This document shows positions 45,773 to 57,507 of a stretch of DNA of 64,000 nt, in pieces. Source of the stretch: Lunularia cruciata. Lineage: Eukaryota; Streptophyta; Marchantiopsida; Lunulariales; Lunulariaceae. The position numbers and the translations under genes were made by a program. Every line of letters starts with the position of its first letter. Position 1 is the first letter of the stretch. Below the pieces are notes generated by a model that was given only the letters and a program-made list of their open reading frames with translations, was not told where the DNA came from and did not search any database. Where the stretch lies: the NCBI GenBank assembly GCA_948567375.1, contig OX419757.1, forward strand, positions 27,212,732 through 27,276,731, in the 5' to 3' direction.

Positions 45773-47105
45773 CTTTCTCAAGGTAGGGTTCAAAGCAATC
45801 AATTGGCCCACTGTGATGTTAGCCTTGTGACTACCAACATCCTCCAACACATTGTAGTTCCATTGTTGCTTTGAAATCAAGAAATCCTCCATCCCTAACT
45901 TCTTCCTTGGAGTCTTTTTTGTTGATGTGTTGAGGTGCGAGTGCTCCTAGTAGACATAGGAGTATCTTTGCTTCGAGTAAATCCTTGAGAAGAGTGAACA
46001 TCCTCTGCAAAATGAGCTCTCTTCTTCTCTTGTGCCAAAAGCTCCAAATTAAGACTTTTAGAGTTTGAGCACTCTCCCTTCTCATACTTGCTCTCCACCA
46101 CATCCATGGATGCTATCCCCTTACCTTTTTTTGGATTAGGAGCCACTTGGTTTTTACTACCACCCTCTTTCCCTCTATTGGTCCCTCATAACCCATTCCT
46201 CCATGGTAAGTGGAATTTAGGCAATTCCTTTGGATATGGCCTCTTCCTCCACAACCAAAACAATTTCTTTCATTGAAATTGTTGGCTGGTTGAACTCCTC
46301 TATATGGATAGTTTCTATAACTCCTAGGCCCTCTCCCTACATTCGGATCTACCTCTCTCTTCTCCCATAGTTGCACCACCTTGATCTTGAGATCCGCAAG
46401 TTGTTTCGTGATGGTTTGAAGTGGATCCTTTGGTGGAGGTGCAAGAATTGGAGCAACTACTACTTGTGGTGCAACCCTTGTCACCAAAGTATCAGAAGTT
46501 CCACCATAATTTTAGCCTTGAGGAGGATGCATAACCTTCTTCACCACCAAATCACTCTCATTCCCTTCCAAACTCTCATCCATACGAATTGCGATCGTGA
46601 TAGCTTCAACCTTGAAAGAAGGTTTCTCATATCTCACCTTGCTTCTTATTTGTGGTCTCAACCCTCCCACAAAATTTTTGGTTAGCATGGCCTCTATGCC
46701 AATCATTGTAGTCTCCACATCATCCCCACTCTTCCTCAACACTATGCAAAATCTGGACTCTAACTTTTCCACTCTTTCCACATAGACTCTCACTTTCTCT
46801 CCATCTCCTTGCTTGAGAAATGTAACCTCAATCATCAATCTCTCATAACTCTCATCAGTAAGAAAGTTCTCAATGAGTGCTGAAGTCAAAGTCTCCCAAG
46901 ACTCCTCTTCTCCATCTCTCCTCTCTCTCTTTTGGTATTTTGACTCATACCATGTAAGTGCTGCATCCTCAAAGAAATCTGGTTATAATGAGGCCCACTC
47001 ATTCTTCCTCCTCTCATTTTTTCCTATGCAAGCTCTCTTGAAGTCTCTCACAAAGGCCTCCACATCTTCTCCATCCTTGCCAAAGAAAACCGGAAGTTTC
47101 CCCAT
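45773..47105 (-). pseudogene. Element B gag with zinc knuckle
   Basis: Begins at an ATG at 47105 ('MGKLPVFFGKDGEDVEAF'), typical of gypsy gag. Shared landmarks are 'DFFEDAALTWYESKY' (~46980), 'FLKQGDGEKVRVYVERVEKL' and the knuckle 'CFGCGGRGHIQRNC' (CX2CX4HX4C, ~46270). One stop and two frame changes occur. The 3' end is interrupted by family A copy 1, after 'NPTLRKE', and resumes at 37424. Confidence 0.85.
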
Positions 47106-47350
47106 CTTAACCTCTCACTATCTTTCTCTTCTCTCAATTTTTCTTTTTTTCTTTTTTTCTTTTTTCTTTTCTCTCCCTCTATAACTAATAGAGTATATAC
47201 ATAACTAAACCATTTGAGAGTAATCCACCCCAAGGAACCCAAAAGGTTCAGGTTGCTCCAAGATTTCTATAGCAACATCAAATCCTAGAGTGCATATTAA
47301 TCAAACCCTCATGGATAGTTTATCCATAAGTTGAAAGATTATCTCCATCA

Positions 47351-47984
47351 CTAATCTTGAGAACTAGCTGATGAAGGTGTTAGTATTTCTGTAACTGTAC
47401 TAAGACTCTCTCCAAGATCCTTCACCAAAGTCTCCAAAAGTGATTTTACTCCACTACACTCATGTCCTTTTGGAAGTCCTTCAACTCCATAAACCTCACA
47501 CAACTCCTTGGTCTTAGATCTTCTCCCTCCCAATCTTGGTGAAGAAGGTCCAACATGCAAACCCAAGTCAAGTAAGCCTCTCCTTTCCCTCAATCTCTTG
47601 CTCTCAAAGGTCAATGGGTATGAACTTGCCTTATGTCCCTCCTCTCCACACAGAAAGCACTTAGACCCACTTTTTCCTCCAAGTGGTGTAGGTTTTTGGA
47701 TCCTCTCAACACTCTCTTCAAATTCTATTGTAAATTTTCTTTTCCTCAAATCCACTCCTACAATCACCTCAAACCCTTAGGGAACCTTGCATAATCTCAA
47801 TTTCCACTCGTGATGACCCTCCATGTTCCCAAGATGAATCTAAACACTCAAACATGCTTTTTGTTGATCTCAAACTCCTCATGCATGAGATCTCCACTCT
47901 GCAGAATTGACCCTTCCTCACAATGTCACTCAAATCTCCCAATGAGTATGTCACACTCCTCTGAAATTTTTCACACTTGATCAC
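47351..47984 (-). pseudogene. Element B upstream ORF with degenerate zinc knuckle
   Basis: Between the leader and gag lie ~200 codons in two frames. The second part (47767-47351) is open for 138 codons and contains 'CFLCGEEGHKASSYP', a knuckle whose last Cys has become Tyr (one base change). An extra ORF before gag is not the standard gypsy layout. It could be a captured segment or a duplicated nucleocapsid domain. I do not recognise the rest. Confidence 0.55.
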
Positions 47985-48185
47985 AACTCTAGGGCATCTT
48001 TCCTTGCAAAATTTCAGATCTTTTCATTGAGCCATTTAGCCTAGACATCTTTCTATTAAGCACACATATTTCAGATTTGGTCTGAAAACCACCCCCCCTC
48101 ACTTCAAAAACTCATAACTCCCTGCGCAAGAATGATCTCTCTCTAATTTTTGTGGCAGCAGGTAGGGTTCTCCCTATGCAAGAAC

Positions 48186-48729
48186 TCAATGAGAGAGAGA
48201 TAATTGCAAATGAAAGGATGATGAGTACCTCCTCACCCCTTGTTTATATACTTGTGAAATAGTTACATACCAAAGTTATTAATTACCGTAGTAACTCAAG
48301 TTACTAGACTAAAAGTCAAGTAAAGTCAAAAAGTAGAAAGCAATATCCATTCACATGGGCGTATTCCCCTAAGCATGTGGTCTTATTTTGACCCAACCAC
48401 TAAGTTAAGGATTCCTTCACATGGGCTATCCTTGGACTAAAGAAGAATCCAAAACAAAAATGCTTGCCGGCCCAAGAGTTCTCAACTCTTTCCTCAAAGC
48501 CAAACACCTAGGAATAATACCAAGTCAACACACTAAAATCCAAAATAGTGGTGCTCATATTTTCTACTCCCTCTAAAGTAAGTCCCCTCTATCTTAGCTA
48601 TGACTAACTTTAGCTAACCATGACTAATATAGAACCATCCTTTATCTCTATATAAATAATATCTCTTAAGTACTTGTAATACCAAGCTAAATATCACAAT
48701 ACCACACACATGCACAAATGGGTGTTACA
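48186..48729 (-). repeat. 5' LTR of element B (truncated)
   Basis: Matches the outer part of the 693-bp LTR at 12785-13477 but lacks its last ~160 bp on the internal side. No primer binding site is visible beside it. Confidence 0.85.
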
Positions 48730-50024
48730 TGACATGAAAGGAAAAGGAAGATGGGTTAGGAACAAAGGTTTCAACTCGTAAATGTGAAAGACAGTGTGGA
48801 TGTGCATATGACAAGGCAAGGTAAGACGATGAGCAAAAGGAGAAATGATTTGGGTTACAACAAAGGGTCCTATCCAATTAGGAGCAAGTTTACAAACTTG
48901 GTTATCAAGTGAGAGGGGTAGGTTACTAGAAAAGAGCATGACCTTATCACCAACTTGAAAGGTGAGATCATGACAATGGTGGTCTATACATTATTTTTGA
49001 TGATTTTGAGCAATTAGGAGATGAGATTTGGCTTGTTGGAGAGATTGAGATATGGTGGTCAAGAAGGTGGAAGTATGAGGGACATGAGATGGAAGAGGAG
49101 CAAGAAGAGATTCTGGAACAAGTGGATTTTGGCCTAAATTGAGGAAGAAAGGAGAGAATCTAGTGTTTACATGTTTGGAATTATTGTTTGCAAACTCCAT
49201 AGCTGTAAGACATTCATCTCAATTGGTATGGTGAATATTGATGAATGCACAAAGCATATCCTCCAAGGTGTGATTTTCATGTTTATTTTGTCCATCAATT
49301 TGAGGATGATAGGCCGTGGATAAAGCAAGCTTAGTACGAGTATCTAGAAGAGTGCTTGCCAAAATTTTCTAGTGAATCAAGGATCACAGTCGGAGATGAG
49401 TACACTATGCATCCTATGATGCTTGAAGATAATGCAAAGTAGATATAAGCCAATGTTGGAGCATCCATGATATCAAAGGTTGGTGCCAAATGGATTTGCT
49501 TACTAAGCTTATCGAAAAACACCACTATCATTATGTGATCTTGCTTTATCTTGGGCAAGGATGTAATGAGATCCAAGCTCATATGTTCCCATTGAGCAAA
49601 TGGAATGGGGAGTGGTTGAAGGAGTCCACTTGGTTTTTGGTTGTTGGCCTTGTTACATTGGCAGCTCTCACAAGATCAAAAAAACTCTTGAACATCTTTT
49701 GCCATGTTGGGACACCACCATTGGCATTGGAGGGTATCCAAGGTCTTGTCTACACCCATGTGACCAGCAGTTGGTAAGTCATGGGCTTCTTGGAGGCATA
49801 CCAAGTCGGGGATCACTCTTGGCTAGAACATATATCCGGTCCTCATGGAATAAAAGACATTCCTTGAAGGAGAAGGTGTTGTACTCCTTGTCACATGTTG
49901 CAAGACGACCTTGTACCATCCAAAAGAAGGGATCTTGTTGTAGAGTTGTCCTAAATTCAATTTGGACATTGAGGTCAACTAACACCATTGTAATTACCGC
50001 CAAGATGAGAGGAAGCAACTTCAA
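48730..50024 (-). pseudogene. Element C integrase
   Basis: The N-terminal region (50024-49779) includes the spacer before the zinc site. 'MSLDLITSLPKIKQDH' (49582) begins the core, where the first Asp is kept. 'NGLAE'-like Glu sequence is lost among breaks. 'MEFANNN' (49200) and 'HVNTRFSPFFLNLGQNP' are typical of the post-core region. The C-terminal segment (48939 down) has 'WIGPFVVTQIISPFAHRLTL', the GPF module, and is cut by element B at 48729. Many stops. Confidence 0.8.
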
Positions 50025-50099
50025 ATCAGGTTGCTATCATAGGGCATCATGGATGATATGGATCCAACCAGGTTTGTACTCAAGTTTGATGTCAAAAAA

Positions 50100-51218
50100 T
50101 TAGAGTTACTCCTCCTATTGATGATGTTGATTCTTCATGTCAAATGTTCCAAATGTAATGTCTGCAACAAGGGTTTGTGATCGGTTCACATGATCACCTA
50201 TTTTCCCAAGAGATAATGCTTCCATACCTTGGTGGCATATACCATTGCTAGTTGTTCTTGATCTCATGTGGATTAATTCCTTTCTATGGTGTTTAATATA
50301 CTAGACACAAAGGCAATGGGATGTAACCCATCTGGAAATTCCTACTGCAACACAACTCGAATGGCAAAGTTAGAAGTATCAAAGCCAACAACACAAGGTA
50401 GTTGAGGATCACATGGTTGAAGAATGGATCTTGAAGATACCATATGTTTCAGCTTCTGGAATGCTTCTTCATGCTTGGTGGTTCATTGAAAGCTTGAGTT
50501 TTTCCCCAAGAGATTGGTCAATGGTGTTGCCTCATGCGTATAATATTGGATGAATTGTAGGTAAAAACTTGCCGATCCATTAAATGCTCACACCTCTATG
50601 GTATCCTTTGTAGTAAGCCAATCAATAATGACCTTGATTTCTCCTCTTTTATCTTGATCCCTTTTGATGAGATATTGTGACTCAAGAAGGTAGCTTCCTT
50701 TTGCCAAAAGGCACACTATGACTTCTTGCAATAAAAATTCAATTGATGTAGTCTTCTTAGGACTTTCTTGCACATGATTTGCATGTTCTACCTCCATCTT
50801 GCTATAGATTAAAATGTCTATAGAACACCACCATGTACCAATGCAATACTCCTCCAACACCCAATGCATCTAATCCATGAAGATTGCTAGAGCATTAGTG
50901 AGCCCAAAGGTAACACTCTCTATTCAAAATACCCATACCTTGTGCAAAAGGTAATCTTTTGCACATCCTTCCTATCAACAGGGATTTTCCAATAGCCACT
51001 ACAAAGATCCAACTTGGAGAAATATTGTGCTCCACTCAATTGATCAAGCAAGTCATCAATTCAAGGCCATAGATATGCATTCTTCATTGTTTGTTTATTG
51101 AGCCCATGGTAATCAATATAAAAATAAAGTCCTTCATCCTTCTTTGGGATGAATAGTACCAGTGCTCTCCAAGAAGATGTACAATGTCATAAAAAATCCT
51201 TCTCCTACAAAGTGTTGT
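50100..51218 (-). pseudogene. Element C reverse transcriptase/RNase H
   Basis: A heavily decayed segment. 'FDTSNFAIRVVLQ' (RNase H first Asp, ~50370), 'TDHKPLLQTL' (~50190) and the altered active box 'CSIDILIYS' (~50820) are still readable on the minus strand. Frames change repeatedly. Confidence 0.75.
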
Positions 51219-51674
51219 TCACAACTCCTCCAACTCTTTTGGTGAGAGCCGATAGATTGGTCTACTCTTTAGAGTACTCCTTGGAAATAACTCAGTCTTG
51301 AAAGGCATACCATGATCAAAGGATAATCCCTTTGATAGGTCATCCGAAAACACATCCACAAACTCTTGAACTATTTGATCAACCATTGCTTGATGAGATC
51401 CTTGATCCTCCTTAGATTCTCCTTGTGCAATCAACTTGATCCACACCACAAAAACAGACTTTTCTTCCTCCAAAGCTTGCTCTATAGCTGCTTCATTGAC
51501 AAACTTCCTATCTAGGGACTTATCTTCCTTCAAAGCTTGCTCTATGGCTATTTTCTTGACAAACTTCCCATCTTGGGACCTATCTTCCTTCAAAGCTTGC
51601 TCTATGGTTAATTTCTTGAAAAACTTCCCATGTTGAGATTTACTATTCTTATGTGTCTTACTCAAAGGTGCCAA
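51219..51674 (-). pseudogene. Element C pol N-terminal linker with 20-residue repeats
   Basis: An open frame of 151 codons. Three 60-bp units (51463-51522, 51523-51582, 51583-51640) encode 'IEQALKED...KFV' repeats. The rest, 'QEFVDVFSDDLSKGLSFDHGM' in part, is the usual lead into gypsy RT, followed by 'SRPIYRLSPKELEEL'. The repeat block is probably a spacer expanded by slippage. Confidence 0.8.
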
Positions 51675-53250
51675 ACAACCTTATCATAAATTCCTACCTT
51701 GGTGTTGTACTTGAATTTGTCATCAGATCCAATGAAATTACCTTATGACGTTCAAGCCAAGGCAAACCCAAAATGACACCATAGTGTAGAGGTGCCACTA
51801 CAAACCTCATACACTCCAAATACTACTTCCCAATCCTGAATGTAACACGATGTGAGGTATAGAATGCATCCGCAATCATCAATCTACTTCCAATTATTGA
51901 CTTGATAAGAATATGTTATTCATTTGCTAATTGCATGGACATGCAATTCTTTGATTTTGTGAATCAACTTTGTGAATCAACCAAAATCCTACAACCAGAA
52001 TCATACCTTGCAAGTGAAGCAAACTTGCATAGGTCAAGCCTTTGATCCCATTGGAATTTATCAAGTTTCCAATAAGTGATTCAAAATCTCCTAGTGAGAT
52101 TCCTCATTTCCTTGATCATTCTACTCCACAAACTCCGTCTGAGTGACTTGTTGAGGTTGCCTATTCTTGAGTGGAAATTCAACAATGTGATGTCTAATTT
52201 GGTGACAATAGAAACAATCACTATTATGTTGCAATTTTTCTCTATTTGTGGTGCCAAGTGGTCTCCATTGAATGGTATCAATCTTCTTTGGTGCTGGCTC
52301 CTCTACCCGTGTGTAGTGTATTGGTAGGTTTTGTGGAGGTCTAGGTTGAGACCAAGTTGTTGTAACCAAGGAATCAAAGCATTGGGTCAACCGCATGGCA
52401 TCCTCCAAGTGTTGTGGCTCTCGCATAATTACCTCTAATTTGGTTCATGACTTCAAGCCCCTCACAAATTCATCTAGAGTTTCATCTTCTATTATATATG
52501 GAATTTGCATGATGGTGTTCTGCAATTGCATGATATAACTTCTTATAGAGCCAATCTACTTCAATTGTGCCAACCTATCTCATACAACTCATGTGACATT
52601 TATAGCTTGGAATCTACCAATTATTGCACTCTTGAATTCTGCCCAAGTCAAGATTGGTGCAACAAATTGCCGTTTAGCTTGCTCCACTCATAATTGCCAT
52701 CATAGCTTTGTTACGCTATCCAATTGGCTGGAAAGTAAGAGAATCTCTTTTTGTTCATCTTGAAGATTGGTAGCTTCAAAATAACATTTGCAGTCAAACA
52801 TAAAATTTCTCCACTACACCCAAAAGATTCTTGCTTTCAAGTACCTTGGGTTTTGGAAATTAGATTTGGTCTTCTTCTTCTCAAATTGGTGCTCTTTCTA
52901 TGTGCTCTTGTTGTTGATGATCTCGTTCATCCAACAATTGAGTAAGGTGCTTTGTTGTTGCATAGCAATGATAACCTTGGGCATTGCTGTCATGGCTACT
53001 ACTTAATCACACTACTCCCATTTTATCTAATTTATTGACACATAGATGCAACACATCCACCATTCTCCATAAGTTACAATTGGAAGTACCAAGGGTTCCT
53101 CGGACAAGGTGATCGCATTCAAAAAATTCTGCCCAAAGCATGAGGTGATGAACTATGTGAAATTATTCTTGGGTAATACCTAAACATAAAAATCCTAATG
53201 GTTTGGCAAAAATGGATTTGTTGGTCCATAAATTCCATCCATCCCATCTT
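51675..53250 (-). pseudogene. Element C gag and protease, decayed
   Basis: A zinc-knuckle remnant, 'CFYCHQIRHHIVEFP' (~52225), has lost its last Cys. 'HLEDAMRLTQCFDSLV' (52410 down) matches the region before the knuckle in other plant gypsy elements. The protease is not clearly readable. Stops and shifts throughout. Confidence 0.65.
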
Positions 53251-53263
53251 GCTCTGATACCAA
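53251..53263 (-). promoter_or_regulatory. Element C primer binding site
   Basis: The minus strand reads TTGGTATCAGAGC immediately after the 5' LTR, an exact complement to the 3' end of plant initiator Met tRNA. Confidence 0.9.
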
Positions 53264-53662
53264 TGTAAAGGACCGAGACCAAGGAGAGAAATAGGAGATA
53301 GAAGATCACATTAGGACATTTGAGGGTGGGAAACTCTAAATACCTAGCATGAGCTTTGGCTTTGGTATTTATAGAGAACATACAAGGCTCTTGAGAAGCT
53401 TCTCAAGATGCTTCCTTGAGCCGCTTTCTTAGAGTGCAAGCCAAGTTAACCCAAAAGCTTCTCAAGACGTTACCTTTTAGAAGCCATCTACTTGGCATGC
53501 AAGCTAAGCTGGTTAGAAGCTTCTAGAAGTTACCAACTTGCGGTGCAAGCTAAGCTAGCCAAGAATCTTCCTAGATGATTCTAGAATATTCTATGTTAAT
53601 TTGGCCTATTTGCTACTTTGTTAGCCTTGATTAACTTCATTGCTAAACTCCATATTGTTACA
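53264..53662 (-). repeat. 5' LTR of element C
   Basis: 399 bp, matching 32591-33120 without the 85-bp expansion. It is followed by the diverged target duplication CAACT. Confidence 0.9.
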
Positions 53663-54680
53663 CAACTCCTCAAATAGTGGCATAACATAAGGTCTCCCTA
53701 TGCTAATAAATTGCTAAGTTCTTAAATGCCATTGGCATCACTCTCTAAAAGATCTTTGCCCATTAAGAACATGCACTCACCCATATATCCAAGTCATCCA
53801 AGTCCAAAACTATAGTCACATCATGATAAATGGCTACACTAAAATCTGGATCTTGTCCATAGAGTAAGAAATAGAGAAAGAAGGATGCTAAGGAGGCTTG
53901 CCAACTAAACCAATAGCCCATAACCAACCAAGGTAACTAGAGATTTGAATCTCACAAGTAGCTTCTTTACAAGCTATAATTATGCAATCTTCTATTCACT
54001 ATCTAAACCAATCTCTCAACTAAACTATATGCCTCAAGGAGATATCAAGAGGTAGTATGGTGATCAATCAAGGCCAAGTCACTCAAGACATAAAAATCTC
54101 CCAAGAATACTATACCTTGATCAATCAAGACCTTAGGTAGAGCACCAAAATGACTAAGAATATGATCCAAGAATGATTTTTTTATTCCTTCATTAAACTT
54201 ATCAAGAAGTGCAATCAACTCAATCCACTTGGAGAAGTGCTCCACCACGGCCAAAATATACTAATGATGTTTCATAATCAATGGTAAAGGTCCAAAAAAG
54301 TCCAAAATCTAGTGGTAATCCAACCCCATGATAAGTAGTGGGTGTAACTTTGGCATAGGAACATTGAATCATGCTCTAACTTATTCACAAATCACACATC
54401 TAGCAACAATATTTTTACCCTCAGTCTACATACCGTACCACCAATAATGACTCTGAAGTAAGCCATATGTATGATTTACTCCAAAATGTCCTAATTCCTC
54501 ATAACCATGGCATACCAAAATATGGTCTCTAGGATGGAAGGGGTACTACTTGTCCCCTATGATCCTCCCATATCCAAACAAGATGTCTATCCTCCATTCT
54601 AAACTGCTTGGCTTGCTAAAAGGCACAATTTATTTCCTTGGCACTAATTGTACCACTTATAATACCAATGTAAAGATAGT
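53663..54680 (-). pseudogene. Family A integrase (copy 2)
   Basis: Homologous to 38769-39653. 'VVEHFSKWIELIAL' and 'VLIDQGIVFLGDF' keep the second Asp; the Glu region is broken. The sequence is AT-rich with the CpG sites gone. Element C separates it from its C-terminus at 32590. Confidence 0.8.
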
Positions 54681-54879
54681 CTATCACCAAGACATCATCA
54701 TGAATATCTATTTACCAATATTTCCACTCACTAGATTAGAGACCTCAATTAATTCTCTTATGTGTGTTGACATAGATACCACTATAGCTTTAGCCAATAT
54801 ACACAACAAGGTAGATGCATGCCAACTTGGCACCATCTCCTCATCTACCTTACCATGCTTACATGCTCTTTTTTAATTT

Positions 54880-54991
54880 AATTTTTTGTTTGTTTTATAC
54901 ATGATGTGATTGATATGTAGATGTGGTTGTAGATGTATTTTTTATACATGATGTAGATGGGTTGAGTTTCTACTCAACCCATCTACATCAT
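54880..54991. repeat. Snap-back insertion with 20-bp perfect arms (copy 2)
   Basis: Arms 54948-54967 and 54972-54991 are perfect complements around TTCT. In copy 1 only the right arm's sequence exists (~39890-39915), so the left arm is a new inverted copy. Preceding bases hold small 'atacatgatgt' duplications. Confidence 0.9.
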
Positions 54992-56720
54992 TTTTCACCA
55001 TCCAAGTCTGTGAACAACCATGAAATCATACTCATATAAAATCAGAGCCCATCATGCAAACTTCTCTAAAAGCTTGTTAGATTCCATCAACTACTTTAGT
55101 GCTTGATGATAAGTGATGAGAGTGAAGAGGTTTTCACACAAGTAACATAAGAAATGTATTATTTCCTACACTATTGTTAACCAATCCTCCTCATATGAAT
55201 TGTACTTGGCCTCTATTAGAATTGTTGGAGCTACTAGCATAGGCCACAAAAACAACAAAAACTCCTTCACCTTATCATCCTACTCATAGGCATTGCTCCA
55301 ACCCCCAATGTACACCATCCAAGATGAAATTGGAATGGATGTCTCCTTATTTGTCTCCTAAGGATAGGAGCAGATGTCAATCTCTCTTTGAGATAATCAA
55401 TTTAAGTTCTCTCTTGTTCACATCCCCAACACCACTCTTGTGTAAGCTTAGTCAGCTTTGTCAAGGCCTTGGTGAGGCACCAAATCCTCTAACATATTGG
55501 TAATAAAATTTTATGTACCCAAAGAATGCTCACACTCTACACATAATTGTAAGCCAAGAAATATGTGCAATAGCCTCCAAATTTGTGTACTGAACACCAA
55601 GTCCACCAAGGTAGAAAATGTGACCCAAATACTCAACATATTTAAAAGAATTTGGACTTCCCAAGATGGAATTTGAATCCATGGATTCAAATTCCATCTT
55701 GGGAAGTCCAAATTCTTGGGAGGTCCAAGATCTAAATTTCTCAAACTCCTCCAACAAATATCTCTCATACTCCTCCATAGCAGCGCTATAGACCAAAATG
55801 TCATCAATATTGCACCAAGAAAAATCTAATCCTACTAGGATCTTATCCACAATCCTTTGGAACTCAACAAGAATATTCTTTAAACTAAATGATAGGAAAT
55901 GCCATTGATATAATACATCCTTACAATGAGGATCAATAGCCTTGAATATTGTCTTGGACTTGCACTACTCCATGATTGGAAACTATTGATATTATGCTAA
56001 AAGATCCAAAGTACTCAAAACCTTTGTATATCCAATTGCATCAAAGATTTCATCCAATGTAGGCATAGCATAATCAGCCCTAGTTTGTTGGTTGATAGGA
56101 TAGTCATCTCCACATATCCAACTATTTTTGTAGTTTCCATGCATATCCTCTTGGTTAGCATAATTGTGGCTAAGCATACTCTCCATTTGAGATCTCTACC
56201 AAACTAGCCTTAAAAGTTCTGGACTCTTGCTTTGAATCAAGGTTCTATCCATATCACTATATTTGTAGGGACATCAAAAGACTAAGTATCATTAGTAAGC
56301 TCCATATGAATACTAGGTCCCTTCAAATCACCCAAATCCTTCCTATTGAAGTCAAAAAACTTGTGTAACTCCTCAAGAACCTCCAAACTCTTTGTCTTTC
56401 TCCTCTTATAAGTTTGGGTCAAATGTTTGGCTCCCAATTATCCTCTATAATTGTTGTAGAGGTAGAAAATGCACTACTTGTTGCTACATTGGGGCATTGG
56501 GAGTAGTACTATCATACACTCAACCACTAGAGTTCTAAACCTCAAAGAAAAAAACTTAGGTCTAATCTTCTAAGGATAAGAGACCTTAAGAGAAATATAA
56601 GAGAAACACAAGCTTCACACTCAATATTCCGATGCCCCAAAGGAGCACCTTGACTTTATTATATAGCAAAGAGGATTCCCTCAAAGGAAGCTCCATCCTT
56701 GGATCAGATACATGGATAGG
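54992..56720 (-). pseudogene. Family A reverse transcriptase and RNase H (copy 2)
   Basis: This copy keeps the RT core that copy 1 lost. From the N-terminus: 'LEVLEELHKFF' (~56380), 'RADYAMPTLDEIFDA' (~56090), the active box 'IDDILVYS' (~55800) and 'VEYLGHIFYLGGLGVQYT' (~55640-55590), then 'LEAIAHIS'. RNase H motifs at ~55300-55000 are faint. A 72-bp perfect palindrome sits inside it (55646-55717). Numerous stops. Confidence 0.8.
55646..55717. repeat. 72-bp perfect palindrome
   Basis: Two 36-base arms with no spacer, centred on CCATGG at 55681/55682; no mismatch found. It lies in decayed RT sequence of copy 2. Confidence 0.97.
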
Positions 56721-57507
56721 TGTGACAACCCGGCAAATATCACTTTTGCGGTAATTAGGTGAGTAAAGTTTGTTCCCGTAGAGATACTTCAGAACTGGTC
56801 AAATACAAAGCAAAGTAACATTCTTCAGTTCTTCTTGGTTGCGTCTTTAATCTCTTAGGTAGAAACCACACCCAAAAGAGAGTAACAAGCACTGAATCAC
56901 AGTCTTATCACAAATTAACACTCTTTAATCACAACTTTATCAAATCTTTCCAAACAATCTTGATTGTGATGATTTAGGCTCCTTAGAAAATGACACTTCA
57001 CTGCAAAACAACTTTACCTTAGAATTGTGTTCCACCCCTCCACTGAAGGCACAACTTCCTTGATCAAAATTGCTTCACATCAACTTTGCACTACACTCAC
57101 AAATGAAAAATACTACCAACACTACAATTCCTCTCAAAACTGTCAAGGCATTGCTTTGATTGCACTCAAGATCAAACACATAGAATGAAGATCAAGGCTG
57201 TGGAATCCAACATCCAACAAACACATTGATTTGCACTTCAAATTTCTCTACACACTCACAAACACAAACACAACATTGATACTCGAAATCAAGCTCAAGC
57301 AACAAGCACTTCTTCACAACACTTTGCTTTATCTATTCTTAGAAATTATGAGCATTGAACAACATATGACTGCAAATGCCACTCTTAAATAGTGAAGCAA
57401 ACAACAGTTCTAACAACTATACCGTTCCCTAACAACTCTTCTAACCTACAGATCCAAAATGACAATGCATGTCTTCATATCTGCCTCTTCAAATCTCAAA
57501 TTTGTTA

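Larger units (their letters stand above)
33370..48729 (-). mobile_element. Ty3/gypsy retrotransposon B (split by family A copy 1)
   Basis: LTRs at 33370-33841 and 48186-48729 (the latter truncated) begin TGTAAC/TGTAGC on the minus strand. The internal part is 33842-37424 plus 45769-48185, about 6 kb, and encodes an extra upstream ORF, gag, protease, RT, RNase H and integrase in normal gypsy order. It lies inside the 3' part of element C. Removing family A copy 1 joins B's reading frame without a break (residues RKE|LRGG), which confirms the nesting. Confidence 0.85.
32591..53662 (-). mobile_element. Ty3/gypsy retrotransposon C (split by element B)
   Basis: LTRs at 32591-33120 and 53264-53662 start TGTAAA and end TTACA. 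A primer binding site for initiator Met tRNA lies next to the 5' LTR, and a polypurine tract next to the 3' LTR. The 5-bp flanks TAGCT (32586-32590) and CAACT (53663-53667) differ by two transitions. Alignment of the empty site to copy 1 (about 38640-38660) supports them as the target duplication. Its internal part is 33121-33369 plus 48730-53250. Confidence 0.85.

Noticed and set aside
33364..48734. Clean target duplication for element B
   Set aside because: Flanks TGGAC and TGACA do not match; nesting was judged from continuity of element C coding order instead.
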